This document shows positions 23,457-35,907 of a stretch of DNA of 64,000 bases, piece by piece. The notes under the pieces were generated by a model. That model was not told the DNA's origin. It saw only the letters and a program-made list of their open reading frames with translations, and searched no databases. The stretch is from Isoperla grammatica (Eukaryota; Arthropoda; Insecta; Plecoptera; Perlodidae): the NCBI GenBank assembly GCA_945910005.1, contig OX246743.1, positions 42,566,736-42,630,735 of the forward strand, in the 5' to 3' direction. How positions within the stretch are numbered: position 1 is the stretch's first letter; each line of letters begins with the position of its first letter. The position numbers and the translations under genes were made by a program.

Positions 23457-25019
23457 CGGCATTAAGAACAGTAGTTAAAAATGAGTGGCCTGGTCAGATC
23501 AATGGCAGAGCATACTGAGGATTGCAATACTGTACATATATAAAGCTGTACCTTTATGAGCACAAAACCTCTCTTATAGGTGGATCTTTTTATGTACCCA
23601 ACGGTACTAAGGTGGCTATAATCTCCAGCCCGCCCACCCCCCGGTCAAGACCCGGTTAGGTACGGTTTTATTTATTTCTGGCTTTAGTAATTATAACATT
23701 TAAGTACCGTAAGAGATTTCAAACGACAACAATTACAAATAAACATGAACGATCTTTCATGAAGACAAAACAATTTTTATTTTATTTTTACGTTTTGTTA
23801 TGCTAGAAGATTTAGAGGACCGTTCGAGCAATTTTTAAAATGGTCAAATATTATAAGATCACGTTGCAATAGCGCACAACTTGAACATAACCAAGTTGCT
23901 TGGTGATAAGAATCCTTGAGATCAAGGCAAGATCATTCCACACACGTCCATCGAGCATCAATCAATCCCGGTCCCGTTGAAACAAGAGTTTATTGGTATA
24001 CTCATAACACGATCTCCAGCCCCGAGTAAACTACGTGAGTACATCAAGAGTACAGTATCATATTCATACCGGGCACAAAGGTGTAATCACTAAGTTATCA
24101 CGTGACGGGGTGCGTTGAGCTACACGGCTGGAACTGGAACCTTGGTTGACGACCAGCTGCGCATTACAAGTTCCGACAACACGTCAAGACTTGCGGTCGT
24201 CGTCGTGTAGGTATATATATAATATAGAACTTCCAATAAATCAACGCGCGTTTCGTTCGCGATAAACGTCACGGCAGTTCATTAAGCGGTAGTTTGCGCG
24301 CGAGGTGATTTCAAAACGACTTTTCCACAAAGGTGCTGAATTAGACGACAAACAGCTGTAAGTTATATTCGCGACGCTAATTTATTAGACTTGTGTGGTC
24401 GTCAATGACAAATATTATAAAGATAGATAGACGCGATCAATGCGTTTTAAACTAGTTTCGACGAACCAAGTGTTGCTGTGCTGGAAGTAAAGCGGAAACA
24501 CACGAGGACGCCCGAGGGGGGGTCGCGTGGACAGTGTTCACCTGCTCGTCGACGACTGCATTGAGAGTCACCTAAATCCATGTCGAGCATTCCGTGTGTG
24601 TGTTTGTGTACCTGTTGCACTCATTAGCACACGGTGAAACGACTCAATCTACGAGGCAGCCCCCCCCCCCCCCCCCCCCACACACACACACGCACGTGGA
24701 GTGTGTGGAAGCAAAGTAAAATATACCTCCATCCCACCCTCATGTTTGTCCGTTTGTAACGACGGCACCCATCGAAACGGTGAGAAATGTACAGAAGACA
24801 ATGCTGGCTAGACTCAGTCACAGCCGAGACTTGAGTTATGACGTCATAACTTATTAACCTCCGTCAAGCACGGTGATCGACGCGAAAATGCTATTCTTGA
24901 AATTTTAAAACGTGATCTAAATTTTATGACAAGTGTTATTATTCTTTGTCATAACTTATATCACTTTCTTAATACCTCGACGTCCTGTATGAGTTTACTC
25001 GTTGCGTGGTTCAAAACTG
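23457..25019. other. Non-coding stretch with a 20-base poly(C)
   Basis: A poly(C) run of 20 at 24660-24679 is followed by a (CA)n tract. No exon is supported on either strand. Confidence 0.45.
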
Positions 25020-25029
25020 ATAAGTTATC

Positions 25030-25200
25030 ACTTTTTTGAGAATATTCCCGCAGGTCACAGAAGAGCGCCCAGAAAGTCGAACGCAACGCAAGTCGCAACC
25101 CCAACGAACCAATCACAATGAAGGAATTGCTGGCCATGCGTTCGCGGCAGCACAGAATCTGATTGGTTCGTACGTTGACGACTACTCTGCGCTCTTCGAC
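25030..25200. repeat. Imperfect fold-back of about 160 bp
   Basis: AGAAGAGCGC near 25060 pairs with GCGCTCTTC near 25190, and CGAACCAATCA near 25095 pairs with TGATTGGTTCG near 25160. The centre is about 25130. It looks like a short inverted-repeat element or a transcribed hairpin. It directly precedes the three-copy hairpin repeat. Confidence 0.6.
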
Positions 25201-25204
25201 GTCC

Positions 25205-25560
25205 AAGTCGGGAATCCCCCGTTACTAAGAAGAGTCGACAAAGAAGTTCTCTCTCAACAAACTCCTTTATCGGCTCTATAGTTTTACGTGTACAAGAGAA
25301 ACGATGCCGGACATGGGCCTACCTACCTTTCCACGTCGGGAATCCCCCGTTAATAGAGTCGACAAATAAGTACTCTCCAACAAACTCCTTTATCGACTCT
25401 AGTTTTACGTACAAGAGAAACTATGTCGGACATGAGCTTACTTACACGTCGGGAATCCCCCGTTAATAGAGCCGATAAAGAAGTTCTCTCCCAACAAACT
25501 CCTTTATCGGCTCTAGTTTTACGTGTACAAGAGAAATGACGTCGGACCAGAGCCTACCTA
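25205..25560. repeat. Three-copy tandem repeat, each copy with a stem-loop
   Basis: TCGGGAATCCCCCGTTA begins copies at 25208, 25336 and 25449. Each copy contains a potential 13-bp stem around a loop with CTC...CAACAAACT: 25231-25277, 25355-25400 and 25468-25514. At stem position five the pairs are T-G, T-A and C-G in copies one to three. Copy three is fully paired. Each copy then has AGTTTTACGT...ACAAGAGAAA. Confidence 0.85.
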
Positions 25561-28164
25561 CCTTTGTTCGTCTGTGCCGACGACGACGACGCTTGAAACA
25601 TTGTCCCGCTGCCGCTCCCACCGCCCTTACGATCGCAACTGACCACCAAGAATCAACCCCACCGCCACCACCGCGACGCAATCTTAGCTTGTCACCGACA
25701 GGCGACGACCAAAGTTACACCATCCGACCGTCTTGGTCGACCAATGACCGCGAAGAAGAAGAGATCAAACGTCACGAGCACGAACCACGGCCACCGCGCC
25801 AGAAGTTCTCAAGAGTCGCGCAAGTTTCCACACAGGCGGGCGACATGTCCGGTCCAGTCACTATATAGGCTAGCGTGCACACTTGGACATCTCAAGATAA
25901 CTCTCTGTGCACTCACCCGTGTGCTCAACTATAGGAGGAAGACGTCGGTGTCACGTGACAAGGGGCCCCGAGATTTTCTTCTCGAGGGTACGTGGTATTA
26001 TAATTAATATCACCCCCCCCCCTCCGCCCTCCAGTCAAAAACAAAATGAATGTGGCCCTTCTATAGTAATTCAAACTTCGAAAAGTATTGATTGATCAAT
26101 GATCATCGATCGATACATCGAATGTCCTTTCATGGGTTTCGATCCACCATCGCGATGGGAGCTAAGGTAGCTAACTTTCGATATTTCTTTCAAACGTCGA
26201 TCGAATCATTTGTTTCGATCCATCGAATGTCCTATAACTAAGTATGGCAATATTGAATGTCGAACTACAGTGCTCGATCAAGGACGCGTACGTTATCGTA
26301 TCGTGGATGATATCCTGCCCACCATCAAGTTAATTCTTGCCTTAATTTTAGATTACCAACGCCGCTGTTAATAAGGTGTCACACCGCCATTTCCAAAACA
26401 AAAGTAATTGAGACGACGGACGACTTTTGATATAGATGGCCAGTCACAAACTAATTTGAGAAATATGAGAAGTATGTGTAACGTTATATGAGAGAGTAAT
26501 GGATGAGAAATGTATGTGTGCACCGGTATGTCTACAAGAAAAATGTCAGAAAAATAAAAAAAAAAAATGCTAAAAGAATTACTAAATACGAATGATGCTT
26601 TGCAATTCATCAACTTTAAAAAAAAATGATAACCACTGGGCGTTATTGTCCATAATTTCGCTAAGAAGGTCGACAAAAACCAGTTATCCACTACTTTTAT
26701 TAGTTTTTACTGCTGTCACAATTGTCGAAACTAATTCTAGTTGTTACCGACGTCTAATGATCCACACAAGAGTCCGAAAGTGTCTACGTCATCGTTGCTA
26801 AAGTGAGCCACACATCACAAAAAAGTTCGTTTCTTCTCTCGACTACTTCGTCGGCCGCGCCGAAGCAATGCGTAAAACCTTGCGGACGCGCAGAGAGGTA
26901 ATAAAATGATTCCGTTTGGCAGCGCTTCACAGACAAACGGCCGAGATGAACCCTATAAGAATCACAAATAAAATACTGCTGTTATGTATATCGCGTGGTA
27001 TCGTATCGAGTCTCCCGCCAGTCTATATACATACATACACTGGGTGAAACGATACACAACACAAGGCACCTGTTACGGGCGAGATACTTGCCGCAAGGCT
27101 GGAGAGAAGTTGCTGTTAGGTTATTATGCAACGTGTTTGTTTTAGGAGATTTAAGTATTTTTGGATCGAAATGTTCGTTGAAGCCGTCAGCTGACAACCT
27201 CAACGTCTTGTGGTTTGAATAATAAAATAATGCTTGTAATTAATACAGTTTCATATTCATTCCAAAAGTATATAAGTGGTTAGTCACAAAGATTTGTGCC
27301 AGAAATCAAGGAGGTGTCTCTTTGTTGACCTCTAATTAAAAGAACCACCGTTAATTTCTGTCACCAATCTCTAGACTAATCATCCGCTTGTTGGAATTAT
27401 TATGTAACTGCGTCGAGTGTTTGTTAAGTTCTGGAAATCTGCTAGTACTGCTACCCCGCCAATAATGGACCAATCAACATCGAGTGTTACTACTCCAGTG
27501 GCAACTGAATGTATCTTTGAGCTGAAGGGTGGAGATACCGTGGGTTCGTAGCTTGCTGTCGTCAGATACCTAGAAGAAAGCAGAGGCAAAGTTCTCTTGC
27601 ATGAAGTTTCACTTTGCACCACACCGATCTTCAGGGGTAAAACCTTGAATGTATGGCGCCCATAGCTTTATAAGAGCTCTAAAGAAACGCTAATAATAGT
27701 TCAAAAGACTCAAACTGTTTTCTTTTTATTGAAATCAAAACTCTTGCTATACCGGAGAACATCTCGCGATAGAACTGTACTCCGTGTATCCCAACTTCAC
27801 AACAGAGCTCAGTAACGACTTGTCTCTCGCCATAGTCGTGTATCCCCAACTCCACAACGGAGCGAGCGAGCTCCGTCGTCGACGCTCGCGCGGTGGGAGG
27901 TATTAACATTGCGTAGGCGTCACTCCAGTGTAAACAAATGCTTCCTACTGTTTAATAACCTTATACATTCTACTATACGGGAATGACCCAAGTCTTCCAG
28001 GCCGGTGCTTTAGTTAGACACGGCTCCGTGGAGGAAAGTTTGGCACGAGAACATCCACGATAGAATCAAAACAAAGACCAAAGCTGTCTCGAACATAATA
28101 TTATTATACAGCTACATTCTCAAGACAGGACAAGTAGTAAAGTAATAACAACATTATCTGATCG
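25561..28164. other. Non-coding stretch, no gene seen
   Basis: CpG-rich from 25561 to about 25990, with a poly(C) run at 26013-26022. Then AT-rich with clustered ATCGAT-type words near 26085-26240. The reading frame at 25536-25868 is Arg/Pro-rich and shows no family resemblance. No exon is supported. Confidence 0.45.
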
Positions 28165-28265
28165 ATAGATAGTGTCTGAGTGGTCTAGCGAGTGCATGTA
28201 CATAAGCTGTTGAGCTTGGTGAAACACGGTTCCAGTGTTCCAGGTTCGAATCCCATCCCGGGCAA
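28165..28265 (+). repeat. tRNA-derived element (class II, Ser/Leu-like head)
   Basis: GTGTCTGAGTGGTCTAGCG resembles the 5' end and A box of tRNA-Ser/Leu. A long-variable-arm-like segment follows, then a perfect B box GGTTCGAATCC and ATCCCGGGCA. The acceptor stem does not pair well, so a SINE head or pseudogene is more likely than a working tRNA gene. Confidence 0.6.
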
Positions 28266-28904
28266 TTTAACGTTTTATATTCTAGATAAGAACGTGTGAC
28301 TGTCACGATTAGTGTTGCTGTACAAACACGACAGCACGTCTTTGAAAACTGAAACATTTCTATCAGAGATGATTGAAAATTACTTAATTAATTATAATTT
28401 AGTTACTCGTTGCCATTTTATTGATAACCTTAGTGTGCCCTTAAAAGTGTTAACGCCTCTTGGTTCTTGCACATTACAATATTATATTGCATTAATTTGT
28501 TTGCAGGTTTTGTATGCTGAGCATTGACTAAGTATTGACGACGGCAACCAACCACCAACCAGACCTATCGAAATCCACCAAATAGCTAGCAAATCTTGAA
28601 AAGTATATAAACATTTTATTAACTTGATTACTCGGCAACTATGAGCAGGTAGGAGGACGGGGAGAAAAGCGTAAACGGGGAGGATATAAAGTGCATTTCG
28701 TCTTACTTCTCCACCTCGACCTGTCCGGCTAGCGATGGCCCTCCCTACCACTTTCTTATACCTTTTGTTGACGTTATTGTAATAGTACCAGCATCAAGCA
28801 AAATATTGTTGCTGGACACAACAAATGTTCGGTGTACCGATGTCAACAGTTTCCATTTCCGATAACTCACGAACTGATTCTAACCGCACAACACTGGAAT
28901 CTGG
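28266..28904. other. Non-coding stretch, no gene seen
   Basis: AT-rich. No exon or clear repeat is supported. Confidence 0.4.
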
Positions 28905-28990
28905 GAAACCTATCCGGGAATCGAACCCTCTACCGTCGTTACAACATTACCACCGAACGTCGACGCTCATTACTCTACCTACCCTCCAAT
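28905..28990 (-). repeat. tRNA-derived fragment, minus strand
   Basis: The minus strand contains GAGGGTTCGATTCCCGGATA, a perfect B box with flanking T-arm pairing. Upstream sequence resembles a decayed tRNA body. It is probably another SINE head. Confidence 0.45.
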
Positions 28991-30654
28991 TTCTCCCCTT
29001 CCTCGCAACGCAACAATTTAATCCTCCCCCCAAAACAAAGCGAGGGGGGGCCCCGCCGGTCGTGTGTTTACCGCGCGCGCTCGCAGAACAAAAACATCAA
29101 ACATTAGATCTGCTAAATGGTAAATAATTAACACACGAGGCTTTTGTGCGCGGGCCCACAAGAGTTATTTAACGTGGCAATTTAAATGGCTTAGCGTCGC
29201 CTTCAGTGTGTAAACATACGTACTTACAGTGTATATCGGAGAGGGGGGGGGGGGGGCGATGGGGCGTTGAATCAATCGACTCCCGTTTGTTTTACTTTAC
29301 CCCTTCTATACGTCGTGATAATCGGTACCAGTAAATTAAGCGGTCATTATCGTCATTGAAGTCTGCACTGAAGATGTTTTGTTTGTTTTTTTCATAAACT
29401 TTTCCGATACGTATAGCTGAGTTTTCACAACGACTATTAAGTATTTCCATGGCCATCCAGGGCTATTGGTGTTTTTTTTTTTTTTTTTTAATTACTAGCC
29501 GGTACTTTATTTTGATATAATAGTTTTGTTAACAATAAGATTCGTTTATCACAAAATACACAGCAAAATCTTCCGAATTCCTGAATTCAAAACAAGCAGA
29601 AATACAAGTTACTACATTCTTTTAAGAAATTGCTACGATCACAGTCCTTGCATACTAATTGCAATATCAAAAGTCTCCGGAATACGATTGAAATCATTAT
29701 TACAATATATACAATCCGGAAGTGTTAATCCGACTTCATATGATCACAGTTGTCGAGTACATTGTTTTAAGGCAAAAACAAAAACAAATCAGTGCCTATG
29801 ATATTAATACCGGACCTTCGACGATTAAACCGCTCACTTCCGTAAGAGGACGAAGGGGAGCAGCTGACGACGAAAACGAAAGTAGGCTATCTATGTACGT
29901 ACTAGTATATAAGAAAACACGAAAAATGCCTAGCATATACTTGTGGTCTGATTTGTGTTTACACCTACTTTCAACGTGGTCACCCCACCTGCCGCTCTGC
30001 GCTGTGTAGAGAGGTTGGAGCGTTGAGTCGGTCTCTGCTCTAACGATGCAGTTTTTTTTGTTTTGTTTTTTCAGAAGTAGTAGACGATCAAGTGATTATT
30101 CAATGTAGGGTTTATTTTTTAGAGATAAAACAAAAATTAAAAAGAATGACTGCAATTAATTAAATGTATTGTCTAACGACGCGCCAACAAGGGAACATAA
30201 CTGCGTCCCAACTTTTAAGAGTTGACCGAGGGTAAAGTTTGGCCGAGGAATTATACGACGTATCAACTTGCTATATACGTACGTACTATGAGTGACTGCG
30301 TCTTGATGTTTATAATGTTGTGCTTTGATGTTATTTACAATCAAATGTAAAATGGTATCCTACTGCAAAGGAATTTAAATACAAATTTTATATTTAATTT
30401 TTTTTTATCTCTTATGCCAATATGGCTTTTCACCCATTCTTTTGTCAAACTATCCAATATAAAATCGCTTCCTTTTCTGAAATTTACCCTCCGAAAGTTC
30501 CAACCCATAGTTCGCAACACGTTGGACCGACTACACTGTGACGTCACGCAGCAGTGTTGTATAAACAAGAACCGAACAATGCCACCGTTTAGTCTACTGT
30601 TCGTTTGATTCATTGAGAGTCGTGTGTGTCTACTACAAACAAATGTATGTTTTG
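28991..30654. other. Non-coding stretch with poly(G) and poly(T)
   Basis: A poly(G) run at 29243-29256 and a poly(T) tract at about 29472-29489. A TGACGTCA word lies near 30540. No exon is supported. Confidence 0.45.
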
Positions 30655-30725
30655 CGTTTTCGGTAGCTCAAGGGCATCACACTTCGGACCGGAGGTTCAG
30701 GGTACGAATCCCAGTCGGGACAATA
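30655..30725 (+). repeat. tRNA-derived element head
   Basis: CGGTAGCTCAAGGGCA resembles an A box, and GGTACGAATCCCAGTCGGGA a B box with one change. The spacing suits a tRNA. Pairing is incomplete, which fits a SINE or pseudogene. Confidence 0.5.
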
Positions 30726-33374
30726 TCAATTACAATCGCAATCAACAAGTTACCATCGCCGACCTGACCTAGAACTAGTGGATGCTGACGTCATAGATGA
30801 GTGACACATCGACCAAACAAAATAAATGTCAGTATTTGAAAAAGACAACCCCCCCCCCCCCCCCCAAATGACTCCGACTAACCCATCTATTACGTTATAG
30901 GCTTCAAAATTGACTTTTGTGATTATTTCATTGTTGTTACGGTAACGACGTACTCGATAGCTTAGGTCAAACGACGTCTTCCGAATCAGATCTATTGTAC
31001 ACATCGCGAGGGTCGTCATAAGGTGAGTCCAGCAAGGGAGGACACGGCCAAGTGGGAGGAGGACTAGGACAGTGGGGGGGGAAAGGTAAAGGGTTATCGC
31101 CTCTTACAGTCACCCTGGGGCTTTCAGGAGTCACATGATTTGCTTTGCATGCAACTTTTAGTAATTAACGTGCACCTGTAAGTACAATGTACGGGCTCCG
31201 AGACCAGAAGAACACGGTTCCTCCCCGTATAACATCAAGATACACGTGGGCCGGTTCGAACCCCTCGCAAGACATCCGTCGTTTATAACTTATAGAGACA
31301 TATCACAACCACAAACGACAAGATTCTTTCTACCCGCGACATCGAACACGATCTAAAAATACCACCAGCAACAAGGAACAACAACCTGTTGTATATATAC
31401 AAGACAAGGTATTCGGTCGGCATTGATTAGATTCCAAGGCAAGGCAACGGCAAAGCCAGCCACGCACAAAACCGGACAGCCTATGAGAATCGGTCTGACG
31501 AGCAGATGCAAACCACCAAACGACGACGACATAGCTAACCGGGAAGTGAGGCCACCAGAGCTTTCTCGTTGTACACACATTATAATATATCGCATCGTGG
31601 TGGATTTTAGTTATAGCCGCAGATTAATCATGGCACACACGCGAACCGCTATACGGTAGATAAAAGTGTGTTTACGTCGGTATTATAGATAGAGGACCGT
31701 GACGAATCGACAACACTGTAAATTAGTGAAAAGTAGTCCAGCGTTTTTGACAAGATGCCCTCGAGACATACACACACACACACGCACGCTCAATTCATTT
31801 GATTTCCTAGGGATTTCTTGTACCTATGCTAAGAGATGGTCGGAATCACAGCCGGTGTGAATGACCACGATGGCTCATTTAGCGGCTACCTTCTTCTTCT
31901 TCTTCTAGTACTACGAGAGATGAGAGGCGCGGCCCATGAGATCGTCACCTGTCTCAGCGGTGATCCACCCGCCCGGGCCAGCACGAGGCGTTTTCACACT
32001 TTCTTTCGCATTTTGAAAATGTATATACACTTAAGCGGAAATAGTCGCATGCGTTTAGATAAGTCTCTTTAGAAATAGAAAAAGGCATACTAAAGCTCAT
32101 AAATACTTTATAATTGAGGATTGGCGATTTAATTATGAATTTTTACATTTTTTCTTGAGATGAATTTTGAAAATTTTCTCGTGCAGATATTGAAGAGAAA
32201 TAAAAATGTTGTAAGCTTCACATGTTTTTCTCCCCGCCACACAACACAACCGTACCACACACATCTCTATAGCATAAAATCGAGAAATTCTAGAGGAATT
32301 GCACGCATCACACACTATAGGTCAATAAGACGACACGCACAATTACGACAGGGGATATGTCAATAAGTGCAACAAAATACACGACCGCAACACATTAAAA
32401 CATGGGTATATAATACAATAAGTGTGTCCCGAGTCTTCTAAGCTCACTCACCCCCGCCCGCCCGCCCGTAGCCTAATCCACGATTGAGATTTGATCCCCC
32501 CCCCCCCCCTCAAGGGGACGGACCCTAGGAGAGAGAGACCGGACTCTGAATTGAATGTGATGCACACACACTCACAAACTGTGTCTCCTACAAAGTTATA
32601 TCTTGTCGCGTTTAATTAATCCGACACGAACGACCGAGAGAGACTATAGAGAGAGATATAGAGAGAGAGATAGAGATGAGGCAGCGGCGCCCCTAAGGAA
32701 GGTGAGTGGCCGGCTCGCTTTGCATGTGACATGTGACTTGGTCGCTTCGAGATGGAACAATTACAGACCGAGCGAGGGGGTGGGGGATGTTTCTAAGACG
32801 GAGCAGAACCCACCCCCGCTTGACTTGATGGGGGATGAGATTTCAGTCGTATTCAAATGACCACCGGTCGAATCACAAAACGTGAACCTCCCCTAGCAGG
32901 TAAACTGGGGTAAATGTATTTCCTTGAGTAGCCTACTCATACCGCAAATAAACAAAAACGTAAAATTTATAAGGAGAAATTGATAATTTACGTCGAATTA
33001 TCCGTATTAATCGATTGGTTAAACACTTTACAATATGTGAAACTGTGTGTAAATCTACCAATTATTTTATAAACAATTTGTTCGAGAATGACAAATTCAC
33101 GCGATCTCCTCTCAGAATCAATCGAAAGTTCTTATACCAATCCACCTCTTGGCTATACCAATTCATTTACTAGTCGAGACCGGGGCCACTGAATGGGCGG
33201 ACGGTCACACATAGAGCCATCCTCATTCCTCATCACTTCGTTATTTAAACAGCGACAACCACATGAAAACGGACCCGAGACTATGCCAACATTAACCTCT
33301 CCCCCATTTTACAATAAAAATACGTCTGAAATGACAACTGCCGGTCGGTCACTCGATATCAAATTAATTCTATA
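30726..33374. other. Non-coding stretch, no gene seen
   Basis: Poly(C) runs at 30849-30865 and 32496-32509. A B-box-like GGTTCGAACCCC near 31252. (CA)n near 31770 and (GA)n near 32630-32680. No exon is supported on either strand. Confidence 0.45.
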
Positions 33375-33490
33375 ATGCCAACATTACACGCGAAACTTAT
33401 TGAATTCAAGAACAAAAGCGAATCAAAAACAGTTTGGAAAACAAAACTGCAACAATAGAGCTTCTATTAATTGATAATGTGGGTATAAAG
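33375..33490. mobile_element. Relative of the 23.3-kb fold-back MITE
   Basis: GCCAACATTACACG, TATTGAATTCAAGAACAAAA, GCGAATCAAAAACAGTTTG and CTTCTATTAATTGATAATGT match the 163-bp fold-back at 23294-23456 in reverse complement. The copy is shorter at one side. Confidence 0.65.
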
Positions 33491-34140
33491 TTAAAAGTTG
33501 TTATCTCTCGTAGAATCTCTTCCTGATTAGAGAAATTAACAAAATTTAACGTCATACAAAGCGTCAATATCTAAAAACAACTTCCACCGTATGTATGTAG
33601 TACCGCAGTTGGCCAACAGAGCGCGTATGGCGGCGAGGGGGTGACTTGTTGACACATGTCACCACTCACGACACTAGCGCACTCTATCCGCCCACCCAGC
33701 ACACACAACACATTACTCATTACGTATGTGTGTACACATAACATGGCCACATCACTACACACACTTCATCACACAATTAATTATTCAATTTGCGGCGCGT
33801 TATCGATAAATAGCATCTATCTAACCGACTGTCTGATGATTACATCGACGGTCATTTTAACGAAGCTTAATTGCATCGTTAAAATATTTAACGAATGAAT
33901 TAACTCGACCGATGCCGATGCCGAATCTTTTCGTGCGTAAAAACACTGTACGAGTGGAGATTTTTTGTAAAAAAAAAAAAAAAAAAGCGCGCATTGAGAG
34001 CACACAAAACACAGACACGATTTGCGATGTCGATACGATTCGATTATATATGAACAGGGTAAAACGCATTTTTGAGTCAACATTTTATTGGCTCCAGGTT
34101 GACATTTATGATCATCTTTTCTTTCACACATACCACTTAC
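33491..34140. other. Non-coding stretch, no gene seen
   Basis: AT-rich with a poly(A) tract near 33969-33986. No exon. Confidence 0.4.
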
Positions 34141-34350
34141 GGTTTCATTCCTGCTTCCAATGCAGACAGACGGTCTATAATATTGGGTTCGATTCCCGAC
34201 TCGGGCTGGTGAATTTTAATATTATAAATTGACTCAAATCTATCAAATATGATACCGGCGTATGTAAACGGTGACTTTGAAGCCGTCGTATCAACGAAGC
34301 ACGTAATAGGTTGTAGAATGTCCCTCACTGAAAATCACTTCTTGAAGACT
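34141..34350 (+). mobile_element. tRNA-headed SINE, copy 1
   Basis: The head carries the B box GGTTCGATTCCCGACTCGGG. After it come AATTGACTCAAATCTATCAA, GTAAACGGTGACTTTGAAGC and a tail CAACGAAGCACGTAATAGG...AATGTCCCTCACTGAAAA. The body and tail match the copies at 34.7, 39.4 and 40.6 kb. Confidence 0.75.
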
Positions 34351-34710
34351 GAAGAGAGTGAAGCGGGTAGGTAGACAATAAGTACAATCAATTTTATTTT
34401 ATTTTATTTTATTTTATTTATTTACGGTCGAATCCCTCCGGGGGTTCACGATCATGTTATGCTAATCTAATCGCCCCAACTCTTCGCTGTAAATTTTTTC
34501 CGATTTCGGTGGCTCTTCCAAAGTTCCAAGACAATTTTTACGTTGAATTCCCCATTGTTCTGTCGCTCTTTGCGATCACTTACGATGCTCATCTTCCACA
34601 CTTTATACACGACCACTTAAACTCAGTAATTCCCCGACATTCCACCACCGCAATTGTACAGTCAAATTCTTCGACTCTCCTCGACTACTGCAGCTATACT
34701 TTTACTGTGT
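34351..34710. repeat. (TTTTA)n microsatellite and flank
   Basis: A (TTTTA)n tract spans about 34393-34426, just after a SINE tail. The remainder to 34710 has no supported exon. Confidence 0.55.
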
Positions 34711-34890
34711 GACTCGTTCATTGGTCTAGTGTATAGGTGTATTCCTGCTGCTTCCCATGCAGAAGGTCCAGGGTTCATTTTGTAACTTGACTTGAAATGA
34801 TACTGGTACATGAAAACGTCGACTTTGGAGCGGTCATAGCAACGAAACACATTGTAAATGTCCCCCACTGAAAACTGAAAAGCATTTCTT
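34711..34890 (+). mobile_element. tRNA-headed SINE, copy 2
   Basis: Starts CATTGGTCTAGTG (A box), then TGCTTCCCATGCAGAAGG and a truncated B-box region CCAGGGTTCA. The body TGTAACTTGACTTGAAATGA and the tail GGTCATAGCAACGAAACACA, AATGTCCCCCACTGAAAA follow. The part between B box and body is deleted relative to the other copies. Confidence 0.75.
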
Positions 34891-35673
34891 GTAACGTTAA
34901 ATCCAGATTTATTTATTTTCATCATTTCCCTATAAAATAAACTCTCCGTAGGTACCACACACAATCTATGCCCATTTCTCGGTCGAACGTTGCATCTCAA
35001 ATGTTGCAGACTCTGTCCGCGTAGAGGGCGAGGGGGGGGGGGTACGAAGGCCGCGCGGTCCTCGGTAAAGTGTACTGACTCCTCCGAGGAGCGCGCGAGC
35101 TAAGGTGAACGGGCGACCAGACCAGAAGAGAAGAGAGGCTGCACGCCCGCCCGACAATCTCTGCACACACACACACTCACACAAGAACACGGCAGCTGCC
35201 GTTGTGGTACCGGGCCCCGGGCACACGAGCAGCCACCTCGTCCGTCCATTCCATTCCATTAAACTAGTTTCTCGAGAGATTCGTACTCTTGGTTTCTTTC
35301 TTTCTGTCTTTACTACTACAACTACGTGTATGACGCGTGTTTATCACTCATGCGAGCAGACAGACACGTGGATATCCGACAAGAAATGAACGACTACCCC
35401 GTTACACCCCTTCCGCTGGACGAGAATCTACCCTCCCTCGACGGTAGATATTTTTAGTTTGACATAGTTTGAAACTCCACGCCCCCCTAGTTATGTGACC
35501 AACGCCCAGCATAACAATTAAATGACTGATTATTATAAATAGTATAATATGATGATACGATGTCGGGTAGTCACGGCGGGAAAGGGGTGGTCCTGGGAGC
35601 AGCAGGGGAGCGTCAAACTATAAGAAAATCTCGTCTACCAGACACATGAAACACAATCTTCACTTGCATATCT
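34891..35673. other. Non-coding stretch, no gene seen
   Basis: CpG-rich around 34980-35240 with a poly(G) run at 35032-35042. No exon is supported. Confidence 0.4.
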
Positions 35674-35907
35674 GGGCCTGGATTCACAAAGATGCCTAAG
35701 TTAGGTAAATCCTAACTAGATAAATCAAAATAAATCAATCTTGGTATTACTACACATTCACAAATAAAATATTATTAGTTAAATTGTTGATATTTTACTA
35801 TATTGCATCTGTATGACATTGCAGAACAACATATGCGTGATTTATATCACTAAGATTTGCCTAAACTAGGACGTCTTAGCACTAGGCACCTTTGTGAATC
35901 TGGGCCC
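35674..35907. mobile_element. MITE with GGGCC...ATTCACAAAG terminal repeats
   Basis: The left end GGGCCTGGATTCACAAAGAT and the right end in reverse complement (GGGCCCAGATTCACAAAGGT) match over about 24 bases with few changes, and CTAAG/CTTAG pairs continue inward. The element is 234 bp and non-coding. No clean target duplication is visible. Confidence 0.7.

Noticed and set aside
25536..25868. 110-residue Arg/Pro-rich plus-strand frame
   Set aside because: It lies in CpG-rich DNA with no recognised domain, splice sites or start context beyond chance.
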